Assembly: GCA_025963725.1 (NCBI GenBank)
Contig: JAOQAE010000004.1
Location: forward strand, 62,001 to 126,000
DNA length: 64,000 nt
Direction: 5' to 3'
Origin: Bacteroidota bacterium
Lineage (GTDB): Bacteria; Bacteroidota; Bacteroidia; 2-12-FULL-35-15
Under the pieces are notes generated by a model. The model worked only from the letters and a program-made list of their open reading frames with translations, had not been told where the DNA came from and did no database searches. Position numbers and translations under genes: made by a program. Positions 34,591 through 43,200 of this stretch are shown piece by piece (position 1 is the stretch's first letter; each line of letters starts with the position of its first letter).

Positions 34591-34635
34591 TTTTTATTGT
34601 AAAATTACATAATACCCGGCACGCAGAAATAACAA

Positions 34636-34848
34636 TCATTCGGATAAAATTTTGAATGCATTTTTCAGGTCCTTCGAAAAGATCTTCAGCTCGATGCTTC
34701 CGAATGAATTGATACTGAAGCTCCCGCTTTCCTCAAGGAAGGATTCTATCCCGTGATCCTGAAGCTTATGCCTCGCAAGGTTGGCCGCGAGATAATCATA
34801 AAAGGTATCAAGAATAATTATGCTTTTATTTTTGGCCGGGGCTGACAT
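34636..34848 (-). CDS. DUF2007 domain protein (putative signal-transducing)
   Basis: A 70-residue protein with the DUF2007 pattern: IIILDTFYDYLAANLARHKL, then GIESFLEESG and a final IELKIFSKDLKNAFKIL. The fold is ferredoxin-like (PII-like), and the role is unknown. It sits alone between the Crp gene (45 bp gap) and the gldM terminator. Confidence 0.82.
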   Translation of the reverse strand: MSAPAKNKSIIILDTFYDYLAANLARHKLQDHGIESFLEESGSFSINSFGSIELKIFSKDLKNAFKILSE

Positions 34849-34943
34849 GGGTCTTCATTTGATGATATGCTTTTTTACATTACGAATGTAAGGGCTTTGG
34901 GAAGGGTAAAAAATGACAAATGTTAGTTTTTGGCAGGATCCAT

Positions 34944-34980
34944 AAAAAAAGCGGGCAGCTCCATTACGAAGCTGCCCGCA
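34944..34980 (-). terminator. Intrinsic terminator of gldM
   Basis: On the minus strand GCGGGCAGCT (34979-34970) pairs with AGCTGCCCGC (34960-34951), followed by seven T. It lies about 15 bp after the gldM stop. Confidence 0.92.
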
Positions 34981-34995
34981 TCACGCTACCCCCAC

Positions 34996-36552
34996 CTAAT
35001 TTATTTTTACGGTTACCGGGCTTAGCTGCACCTGCACTCCGTCAGGCCCTACCGCCTGAATATCTTCAAACATGATCCTTGAATTTTTTCTTAACAGATG
35101 AATTTGTTCCTTCATTTTTGCTGTAAGCATGTTGTTTGGCGATTCCAGCTCAATAATTCCGCTTGGGGTAAAAACGATCATTTTAAACGATTTTACTTTG
35201 GAAATAATATTAAACTCAAAGTTGTCATATTGTGCAATGATGCCTGCCTGTGTTTCTGCTTTGCTTTTAGACATTACGCCTGTGTCGGTAATATCTCCGA
35301 ATTTTGCTTTTGGCTTTGGAATGTTCTTTACCCGGAAGCTCATCGTGCCCATACTTTTCTTTTCGCCGTTATCCATCATGGCATACACATTTACGTCTAC
35401 CGTATTTCCGCCGGATGCATTGATAATATATTTTCCACCGCCGGTTGCCTTCAATGTTGCGTTTGTTGCCGATACGCTCAGTTTTTCATTCGGTATCCCG
35501 GGAACAGAAACTGATATTGGGTTATCGAGCTTGCGGTAAAGTACGTTCATCGCATCTGCGGAAACCGTCAATGAAGGTCTCGCTACAATGTATTGCGATT
35601 TGAAAGGGAACACCGATTCCTTGCCTTTGGCAGAAGTGATCCTGATCATGCCTTCATAATCAACAATTCCTTCCTTATCAGCTTTTACAGTGTATTTCCC
35701 TAAGCCGTTCTTCACATCCAGCTTTATATTTTCCCCGATCGTGATCTCGGGCTTTTTTGTTTTGCTGAATGCTGCGATAAAAACGTCGGCCTTGTATTCG
35801 TCGCCCAGCAATACATAATTGCTCTGCGGAACAACCTTGGCTGCAACGGTATCAAATTTCATCACTTCACCGTCCGTCTGCTTCAGCAAATAATCCACCA
35901 CCAGCGATTCCGAATTCTTCACATCGTTCTTCAGCTTCGAAAGAATGGTAAGGCATGCAACCAGCGGCCTGTCATAGAAATTGTACAATTCCCAGTTCTC
36001 TTCACTCGTTGTCGGGTCATCTGTGTTGATGTCGACTTTTACGGTTTTTCTGTCGGCAGGCTGGATGTAGCCGGTGAGTTGCTCCCTGTACCGGATCAGC
36101 TTGTTCTTCAGCTCTCGCGATGCGCCTTTGGAGCCATCTTCCGAATCGCCGATCATAATGTTGGTTGGAATATCATATTTATCCTTGTTCTCGATGTTCT
36201 GCATCTGCAGCGTATCGGCAACGGATTTCTCCACCTTTTCCGTTTCCGTGATCATTTGCTTTTGCAGCTCATCGATGTAGGCAACCAGCTGTTCCGACTC
36301 CTTTTTCGCATCCTGCGCTTTTTTCCAGTTGGGTGTTACCAGCACCGGATCCACGGTTTTGGCGAGGTCGAATTCCGCATATAGCTTTTCATTCCGTTCC
36401 GAAAAATTGAGGTTGGAGTTTTCCAGTCCTTTGTTAACGATCACAAATGCATCTAAAATGTCTTTTGAAACATTGAGTGCAAGCAGTGCTGTGAGTACAA
36501 GGTACATCATGCCGATCATTTTCTGCCTTGGGGATTCCTTTGCTGAGGCCAT
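34996..36552 (-). CDS. gldM: Gliding motility / T9SS core protein GldM
   Basis: A 518-residue inner-membrane protein, the length expected for GldM/PorM. The N-terminus MASAKESPRQ and the single transmembrane helix (about 12-30, MMYLVLTALLALNVS) are diagnostic. Four periplasmic domains follow, matching the known D1-D4 layout, with the conserved end FEDIQAVGPDGVQVQLSPVTV. GldM and GldL form the proton-driven motor of the T9SS. Here gldM stands alone: no gldK, gldL or gldN flanks it. It may therefore be a second copy or a lineage-specific split of the cluster. It provides the export motor for the T9SS cargo in this window. Confidence 0.93.
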   Translation of the reverse strand: MASAKESPRQKMIGMMYLVLTALLALNVSKDILDAFVIVNKGLENSNLNFSERNEKLYAEFDLAKTVDPVLVTPNWKKAQDAKKESEQLVAYIDELQKQMITETEKVEKSVADTLQMQNIENKDKYDIPTNIMIGDSEDGSKGASRELKNKLIRYREQLTGYIQPADRKTVKVDINTDDPTTSEENWELYNFYDRPLVACLTILSKLKNDVKNSESLVVDYLLKQTDGEVMKFDTVAAKVVPQSNYVLLGDEYKADVFIAAFSKTKKPEITIGENIKLDVKNGLGKYTVKADKEGIVDYEGMIRITSAKGKESVFPFKSQYIVARPSLTVSADAMNVLYRKLDNPISVSVPGIPNEKLSVSATNATLKATGGGKYIINASGGNTVDVNVYAMMDNGEKKSMGTMSFRVKNIPKPKAKFGDITDTGVMSKSKAETQAGIIAQYDNFEFNIISKVKSFKMIVFTPSGIIELESPNNMLTAKMKEQIHLLRKNSRIMFEDIQAVGPDGVQVQLSPVTVKIN

Positions 36553-36644
36553 AGTAATTAGTGTTTAGAGGATGAATGAACAATTGCTTGTGAACCGGTT
36601 TCGTCCTCATAATGCAGCCCGAGAAAAAAAGATACAGGGGAAAT

Positions 36645-36678
36645 AAAAAAGCACCCTTCTTTTCGGAAGAGTGCTTTT
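36645..36678 (-). terminator. Hairpin upstream of gldM, likely terminator of the PP2C gene
   Basis: AAAAGCACCCTTC and GAAGAGTGCTTTT form a stem with one mismatch and a TTTTTTATTT tail on the minus strand. It lies about 215 bp past the PP2C stop and 93 bp before gldM, so it could also act as an attenuator for gldM. Confidence 0.65.
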
Positions 36679-36817
36679 AATTAAAGGAGTAGCTAACGTA
36701 TTACAGGGATGTCCCTGCAATGCTGCCGTAAGTGTTCTGTGATTTCATCTGCGTTTTGTTTTTAATGATCGTTTGTGGAATGTGTTGCACAAATGTCATG
36801 AAACAAGGCAGGCAGTA

Positions 36818-36864
36818 CAATCCCCTTCGCAGGGTATATTGACATCCGTACTGGTACGTAGATG
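36818..36864. promoter_or_regulatory. 47-bp bipartite motif, copy 1 (upstream of gldM)
   Basis: The sequence has a left block CAATCCCC...AGGGTAT and a right palindrome CGTAC-TG-GTACG. It aligns without gaps with 46581-46627, 37 of 47 bases identical, including a 15-base identical core. The minus-strand gene downstream is gldM. The function is unknown; a regulator binding site or small structured RNA are the main options. Confidence 0.55.
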
Positions 36865-36891
36865 TAAAAGGGCAGGCTTAAAGATGGCAGT

Positions 36892-39800
36892 TCAGGAACG
36901 GATGCGCACACCGATGAGGCAGATATCATCCACCTGCTCGTGTTCGCCTTTCCAGTCGTTCAGCGCTTTCCGCAGAATGTTCTCCTGCTCCTTCATCGTT
37001 AAGTGGCTGATGGAGACAAGCAGCTCTTTCAGTTGACGGTACATGAATTTTTTTCCTTTCGGCCCGCCGAACTGATCGGGCATTCCGTCGGTAAGCGTGT
37101 AAACAATATCGTTGCTCATCAGCTGAAAAACATGTTCGCTGAAGGAAACGGTATCATTGTCGTGCTTGCCCACCGGCATTTTATCCGGCGCAAACTCTAT
37201 GATCTCTTTGTTACGGACGATCCATACCGGGTTGTTAGCAGCTGCAAAGCGGATTTCCTTTTTCGCTTTGTCAAAGCATACGATGCTGCAGTCCATGCCA
37301 TCCTTGCCGCCATCGGCGCTGCCGTCGTTCGAAAGGTGGCCGATGATCTTCCTCCGCGTATAGTTCAGGATCTCATGCGGCGCAGTAAGCCCCTTTCCGT
37401 TCACGGCTTCATTGAGGCAGGAGATGTTCAGCATGCTCATGATGGCGCCGGGAACACCATGCCCGGTGCTGTCGGCGGTTACAAATGCGAAGCTGCCGTT
37501 GCTTAACGGGGAGGCCCAGTAAAAATCGCCGCTTACAATATCCTTCGGCTGGAAGAAAATAAAATAATCATCGAGGTAGCTGTCGAGCAGCTTATTGCTT
37601 GCCAGCAGCGAACGCTGAATGCGCTGCGCATAGTTGATGCTGTCGGTAATGTCCTTGTTCTTGCTTTCAACGATCTGCTTCTGGTGCTCGATCTCTTCCT
37701 TTTGCTTCACCACTTCCGCGGTGCGTTCCTTCACTGTTTTTTCCAGCTGTGTTTTCGCGGCTTTCAGCCGCCTGATGCTCAGCTGAACCATCAGGTAAAT
37801 AAAAAGTATGAAGGCGATCACGTAAGCGATGTATGCCCAGATGGTTCGGTACCAGGGCGGAAGGATCGTAAATGAATAGCTGGATTCGATGCTTTCCGTT
37901 CCGTAAATGTTTTTTGCCTTTACACGGAATGTATAATTGCCTTCCTTTAAGTTAGTGTATTCCTTCAGGCTTGTATGGTCCCATCCCGACCAGTCGGTAT
38001 CATATCCTTCAAGAAAAATAGTGAACACATTGCTTTGCTCATCACCGAAAGTGGTGGCAGTATATTCAAAGCGCAGGGAGTGGAATGAATAGCCGATCGT
38101 TGGAATGAGCTGTTCCGGCTGCGAAAGCACGGGAACATGCATGCTGTCTTTTGTAATGAAAAAGCTGCCGCCGAACAGGAGCGAATCTTTTCCGATGCTC
38201 ACAGTGCGGATATGCGTGTAAAAGGGCTGCGAGAAATCTTTCCGGATTCCCGCATCGTAGCGTAAAAGTCCGTCAGGCCCGCCCAGCCATGTGATCCCGT
38301 TATTGTCGGGAAAAATCGCGTGGATTTCGCTTTCACGGATCTTGCCGAAGGGCTTCGAATACCAGGAGTAGGAATGATCGGGCTGAAGGCTTGCAATGCC
38401 TGTTTCTTTCGGGCCATCGGTATACAGCCATACGGTTGAATCGCCTTTTGGCACAAAGCGGTATACCTGCCGCTGTTGTAATTCCTTTTTTAAGAACGAA
38501 GAGGGAATAAAGCGGTCCGCTTTCTCATCAAATTCATAGACACCGTTATACGTAGCAAAAACTATCCGCCCCAGGAAGCAATAAGGAATGTTGTATTGCA
38601 TTTCCGGCAGGCCGCTCGTTGTATCGTAATCCCGGATGGTGTAATGCCGCTGCCATGCAGTAACAAGGCTGTCGGAGGGATTGCTTGTGCTGTTAAAGCT
38701 CACCTTTACAATTCCGTCGAAGGGCGTGCCCAGCCAGAGGTCTCCGTTTGCGTCTTCTGCAATGCTTCTTATTTCTTTGTCCACTCCATGAATGCGCTCT
38801 TCATTGACCCACTTCCCGTTTTGGCAGCGTATCGAAGAAAGCCCATCGCCCGTCCCGATATAAACCCGGCGCGGATCAGCCATTGACTGGTAAAGGATAT
38901 AGCCCGACTCATCTGCAAGAAGCGTGCAGGCTGCACCATTGATCTTAAAGATGCCCGCTTCGGACGAGGCCAGCAGAAAGCTGTCCCTGTCGTCATAAAA
39001 GGGAAGCAATGACCACGTTTGCGCCCCGATACCTTTGATCGGCTGCAGCTTGTTTTTGTCCGTGGACCCGGCAGTAGAAAATACGCCGAGTGATGTTGCA
39101 ATGTAGATCGAGCCTTTGATTTTTGCAATGTCCTCGACAGAGCCTTTCAGTCCCTGCACATCATTAACAAATGCAAGGGGCGACGATGTTTCAATTCTTG
39201 AAATGCCGTTCCCCAAAGCAAGCCACAGGTCATGCTGGTTGTCTTCACTCACGAACTTCACGATGTCGTCCTGGAGGCCGGTACCTTTATTGAAAACCTG
39301 GAGCACCCGCCCGGCCTCATCCGTAATGATGGCGCCGTTCTTTAGAGTTGCAAAGGCAAAATGCTTGTTGTGCAGCGCCACACCGCCATACACCTGGTCA
39401 TTGATCAGGAAACTGTTTGCTTCAGCATCCATGCTTTTGATGGAAGGGCTGTTCCCTGAGAGGTCAATAAGCACGAGCCCTTTTTCACGTGTGGCTGCAA
39501 GGATCCTGTTTGCGGGATAAGGAAGCATGCTGTAAATCCGCAGCCCGGCAAAGAAATCCCCTCCTGCAACGAGTGTTAGCTCATCATTAATAATATGCTT
39601 CAGCCCTTTTTCCCTTTCATTGATGTACAGCTCATTGTTTATATAAAAGCTGAAATGAAAGGAGGTCTCAGGTTTCCATATTTTAAGGGAATTGCCGTTG
39701 ATGCGGATGAGCTTTGTGAATGTCTGAAAATAAATTCCCTGTGGCGTTACGTATGTTTTCCATACATCGGCAAAATCACGTTCGCCGGCAGGCAGCCTGT

Positions 39801-40194
39801 TCAGCAGGGAGTGATAGGCCATGAGCCCGCTTGCGTTTGGAGCGAGATAGCCAAATTCGCCTACTGCCCCTACGTAAATGATCCCGTTGTCGGCAATGGA
39901 CAGGGAACGCACCAGCGAATTGTTGGAAACAGGGATCAGCCGCCACTTGCTTCCATCATACTCAAGTATTCCGCTGGCATTCCCAAAATACATAATGCCG
40001 CGCCGGTCCTGCGCAACAGCCCAGCTGTCGGAGGAGGCATCATATTCATTGGGAGTGTAATTCCGGACAAAAGGAATGCCTTCCGGTTTTTGTGAAAAAG
40101 TAAAAACAGGAAAAAGGAAGAGAAAACAGAAAACAACAAGAGCTGTTTTATGAATGGGTTTCAAAGCAGCAGGATTAAAATAAAAGCCAGGCAT
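36892..40194 (-). CDS. Second propeller/Y_Y_Y sensor fused to SpoIIE-type PP2C phosphatase
   Basis: A 1100-residue protein starting at ATG 40194; frames further upstream run into the terminator of the preceding gene. A signal or anchor segment (about 10-35) leads to a periplasmic propeller (about 50-690). The blade motifs are less regular than in the protein at 7394-10696. A Y_Y_Y domain (about 700-790), a transmembrane helix (near 800-820), a coiled coil and a SpoIIE PP2C domain follow. PP2C motifs GDFYWAS (near 887), DSTGHGVPGAIMS, DGMDCSIV and LTDGMPDQFGG are present. It is a paralogue of the 7394-10696 protein, with identical length and order. It probably dephosphorylates a partner-switch protein in response to a periplasmic ligand. 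Confidence 0.9.
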   Translation of the reverse strand: MPGFYFNPAALKPIHKTALVVFCFLFLFPVFTFSQKPEGIPFVRNYTPNEYDASSDSWAVAQDRRGIMYFGNASGILEYDGSKWRLIPVSNNSLVRSLSIADNGIIYVGAVGEFGYLAPNASGLMAYHSLLNRLPAGERDFADVWKTYVTPQGIYFQTFTKLIRINGNSLKIWKPETSFHFSFYINNELYINEREKGLKHIINDELTLVAGGDFFAGLRIYSMLPYPANRILAATREKGLVLIDLSGNSPSIKSMDAEANSFLINDQVYGGVALHNKHFAFATLKNGAIITDEAGRVLQVFNKGTGLQDDIVKFVSEDNQHDLWLALGNGISRIETSSPLAFVNDVQGLKGSVEDIAKIKGSIYIATSLGVFSTAGSTDKNKLQPIKGIGAQTWSLLPFYDDRDSFLLASSEAGIFKINGAACTLLADESGYILYQSMADPRRVYIGTGDGLSSIRCQNGKWVNEERIHGVDKEIRSIAEDANGDLWLGTPFDGIVKVSFNSTSNPSDSLVTAWQRHYTIRDYDTTSGLPEMQYNIPYCFLGRIVFATYNGVYEFDEKADRFIPSSFLKKELQQRQVYRFVPKGDSTVWLYTDGPKETGIASLQPDHSYSWYSKPFGKIRESEIHAIFPDNNGITWLGGPDGLLRYDAGIRKDFSQPFYTHIRTVSIGKDSLLFGGSFFITKDSMHVPVLSQPEQLIPTIGYSFHSLRFEYTATTFGDEQSNVFTIFLEGYDTDWSGWDHTSLKEYTNLKEGNYTFRVKAKNIYGTESIESSYSFTILPPWYRTIWAYIAYVIAFILFIYLMVQLSIRRLKAAKTQLEKTVKERTAEVVKQKEEIEHQKQIVESKNKDITDSINYAQRIQRSLLASNKLLDSYLDDYFIFFQPKDIVSGDFYWASPLSNGSFAFVTADSTGHGVPGAIMSMLNISCLNEAVNGKGLTAPHEILNYTRRKIIGHLSNDGSADGGKDGMDCSIVCFDKAKKEIRFAAANNPVWIVRNKEIIEFAPDKMPVGKHDNDTVSFSEHVFQLMSNDIVYTLTDGMPDQFGGPKGKKFMYRQLKELLVSISHLTMKEQENILRKALNDWKGEHEQVDDICLIGVRIRS

Positions 40195-40200
40195 ATCAAA

Positions 40201-40208
40201 CAAAAATA
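40201..40208 (-). promoter_or_regulatory. -7 element immediately before the propeller-PP2C gene
   Basis: TATTTTTG on the minus strand lies 6 bp before the ATG at 40194. As with priA and arfB, the spacing would give an almost leaderless transcript. Confidence 0.4.
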
Positions 40209-40213
40209 ACATA

Positions 40214-40252
40214 ATAAAAACAAAACCCATGAGATTTGTCCCATGGGTTTTG
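40214..40252 (-). terminator. Intrinsic terminator of the giant repeat protein gene
   Basis: On the minus strand CAAAACCCATG (40252-40242) pairs with CATGGGTTTTG (40231-40221), followed by a T-rich run. It lies about 20 bp past the stop at 40274 and covers the upstream ATG candidates of the next gene. Confidence 0.88.
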
Positions 40253-40273
40253 CATTCATGCCTTGTGGCGGCA

Positions 40274-43200
40274 CTATTTGATAATGACCACTCTCTTCAC
40301 CCAGGATCTGTTCCCTTCATAAAAATGAATGAAATAAACTCCCTGGCGGTAGTGCTCAGTGCTTACCGTTTTTTCAAATGCTCCGGCAGCGCTTGTATTC
40401 ACGATCCGTTCGATCAGCTTCCCGTTGGCATCCCTGATCTCAATTTTCAGGTTCTCCATATCAGTGATCGATCCGGAAATATTAAATTCATCTTTGGCAG
40501 GATTCGGATATACATTGAACGTATTGATATTGTCTGTATCCGGAGTTCCCGTAACAACAAAGCCGCTGCCTTCGCCAAAGTTCCGGCCATTTCCGCCGTG
40601 GCCTACCGTATGGCCTTTTCCATTGGTCACGCGGATCTCTTCCTGGTCGCTTGGATAGCCTACAGAATAACGGATCCACGTTGCGCCATCATCGATGGTC
40701 GTATACACGATCCCGTTTGTTCCCGCAGCCCATGCCGAATCAGCTCCCGCCACCTCGATGCTGTTGAAGTCAATATCAACGCCGGTTAAAGAAGGCGTCC
40801 ATGTTGCTCCGCCATCGGTGGTCTTAATAATGATCCCGTTTGTTCCGGCAGCATAGCCATTCAGCGGGGAAGAGAACCGTACATCCTTCACATCAAAGCT
40901 GAGCGGGGAGGTTTGTGGCGTCCACGCAGAGCCGTTGTATGAAAGGATCGTCTGGTTATCGCCAACCGCTACAGCGCTTCCGCTGCCTGTGGCAAACACA
41001 TTGTTCAGGTGCTGCGCTGTTCCGGAGGTTTCGGGCGTCCATGCAGAGCCGTTGTAGCGCTGGATCGTTCCATTTGTCCCCACGGCATATCCGTCGGAAG
41101 CAGAGTAGAACGAAGCCCCGTTAAAGGTCTCTGTAGTTCCTGTTGTGAAAGGCGTCCAGGATGCTCCGCTGTTTGTTGACAGCAGGATCGTTCCGTTCTC
41201 ACCCGTTACAAACCAGTTGCCCGGAATTACGCAGGCGCTTGTAAGAGGCTCCAGGTTCCCTGTTGGGAGCGGGCTCCAGTTGTTCCCGCTGTCGAGGCTT
41301 ATGAGGCAGTTGCCATCCGTTAAGCTGATGATCCCTGTTTGCGCATCCACAAACGACACGCCTGTAAGATCAAGCGCAGTGCCTGTATTCATTGCCCAGC
41401 TTGGGAACAATTGCTCCACTTCCACGTAGTTTGGCTTCGTGATCGTTTTCGAGCATCCTGTGCTGTCGGTCAGCGTTAATGAAACTGTTTCATAGGCAAC
41501 GCTTCCGTATGTATGGCTCGGAGCTGCAAGTGTTGACGTTGTAGCATCGCCGAAATCCCAGAGGTACGTGTATGGAGGCACTCCCGCCGGCGTGGCCGTG
41601 AAGCTTACATTGGCTGTCGGGATGAATACCAGCAGCGGTGTTCCTGTAAAGTCAACCAGCGGATCATTTACATTTACCGCGACTGCCGGCGACGAAGCCG
41701 CGCAGCCAAAGCTGTTATAATTGGTAACGCTGTAGTTTCCTGCTGTAGTTACATCGATGGAAGCGCTTGTTGCGCCCGTGCTCCAGAGGTAGCTGCTTGC
41801 CGTATCCGATACGAGTGTTACCGTATCGCCGAGACACAGGCTTGTGCTTCCTGCTGCGGTGATCACTGGTGTTGCCGGGTTCGGGTTCACTGTAACAGTT
41901 ACCGAAGCTGAAGATGCAAAGCAGCCGTTCACATCGGCAACATTTACCGAATACGTTCCAGGTAATGTGGCCACAATTGATTGTGTGGTGTCGGAGGTCG
42001 ACCATGCATACGAGCTGCCTGTGCTTGCAGACAGCGTTACACTGCCGCCCTGGCAGAAGGTAAGAGGGCCTCCTGCTGAAATGCTTGCCGACCCGATGCT
42101 ATGAACAGTAACGTTCACAGCTCCCGATGCCGCAGAGCATCCGCTTGCAGAAGTTACCATCACCGAGTAGCTTCCCGAAGCAAGCACCGTTATGGAAGCG
42201 TTTGTATTTCCATCCGACCAGAGGTAGGAACTGCCGCTGCCTGCGGTCAGTATCACGCTGTCGCCCTGGCAAAAGGTAGTCGGGCCGTTTGCTGTGATGG
42301 TGACTGTTGGCAATGGATTCACAGTAACCTGCACTGTGTCGGTGGAAGAGCATCCTCCGCTGAAAGCAGTAACTGTGTATGTGGTTGTTGCAGATGGGCT
42401 TGCTACCGGGTTTGCAATAACGGTAGAGCTCAGGCCTGCTGCAGGTGACCAGCTGTAGGATGTTCCGCCGCTTGCGCTCAGTGTTGTGGATGAGCCGTTG
42501 CAGATAGATGTATCGGCTCCTGCATCAGCCGTGAGCCCTGTGCTTACTGTAACTGTTACTACATCGGTTGCAGAGCATCCGCTGTTGGTCACGGTCACGG
42601 TATAAGTTGTGGTCACGGAAGGATTGGCAACGGGGTTTGCAATAGTGGTGGAGCTCAATCCGGCAGCCGGTGTCCAGCTGTAGGATGTTCCGCCGCTTGC
42701 ATTCAAGGTTGCCGACGATCCCGCGCAGATGGTCACGTTGCTTCCTGCATCAGCTGCAGGCAATGGGATCACAGTAACTGTAACCACATCGTTTGCAGAG
42801 CACCCACCGCCTGTTACACTTACTGTGTAGGTTGTGGTCGCTGCAGGTGTTGCCACAGGATTTGCGATGGTGGTGGAGCTTAAGCCTGTTGCCGGTGTCC
42901 AGCTGTAAGCTGTTCCGCCGCTTGCATTTAATGTGGTGGACGCACCGCTGCAAACAGAAGCATTGGTGCCTGCATCTGCCGGAGGCAATGGATTAACAGT
43001 AACAGTAACCACATCCGTTGCAGAGCATCCTCCGCTTGTAACAGTAACGGTATAGGTTGTGGTACCTGAAGGGCTTGCTGAAGGATTTGAGACTGTTGCA
43101 GAGCTCAATCCCGCTGCCGGCAGCCAGGTATACGAGGTTCCGCCTGTAGCAGCAAGTGTTGCAGAGCTTCCCAGGCAAATAGCCACATTGCTTCCTGCAT

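Larger units (their letters stand above)
36553..36891. other. 339-bp region between gldM and the propeller-PP2C gene
   Basis: It contains a hairpin with a minus-strand T-run (36645-36678) and the 47-bp bipartite motif (36818-36864), which lies 28-74 bp past the PP2C stop codon. I see no open frame. The gldM promoter must lie between 36553 and about 36645 or upstream of the hairpin. Confidence 0.7.

Noticed and set aside
40195-40230. Upstream ATGs of the second propeller-PP2C protein
   Set aside because: They overlap the terminator stem of the giant protein gene and a TAnnTTTG element.
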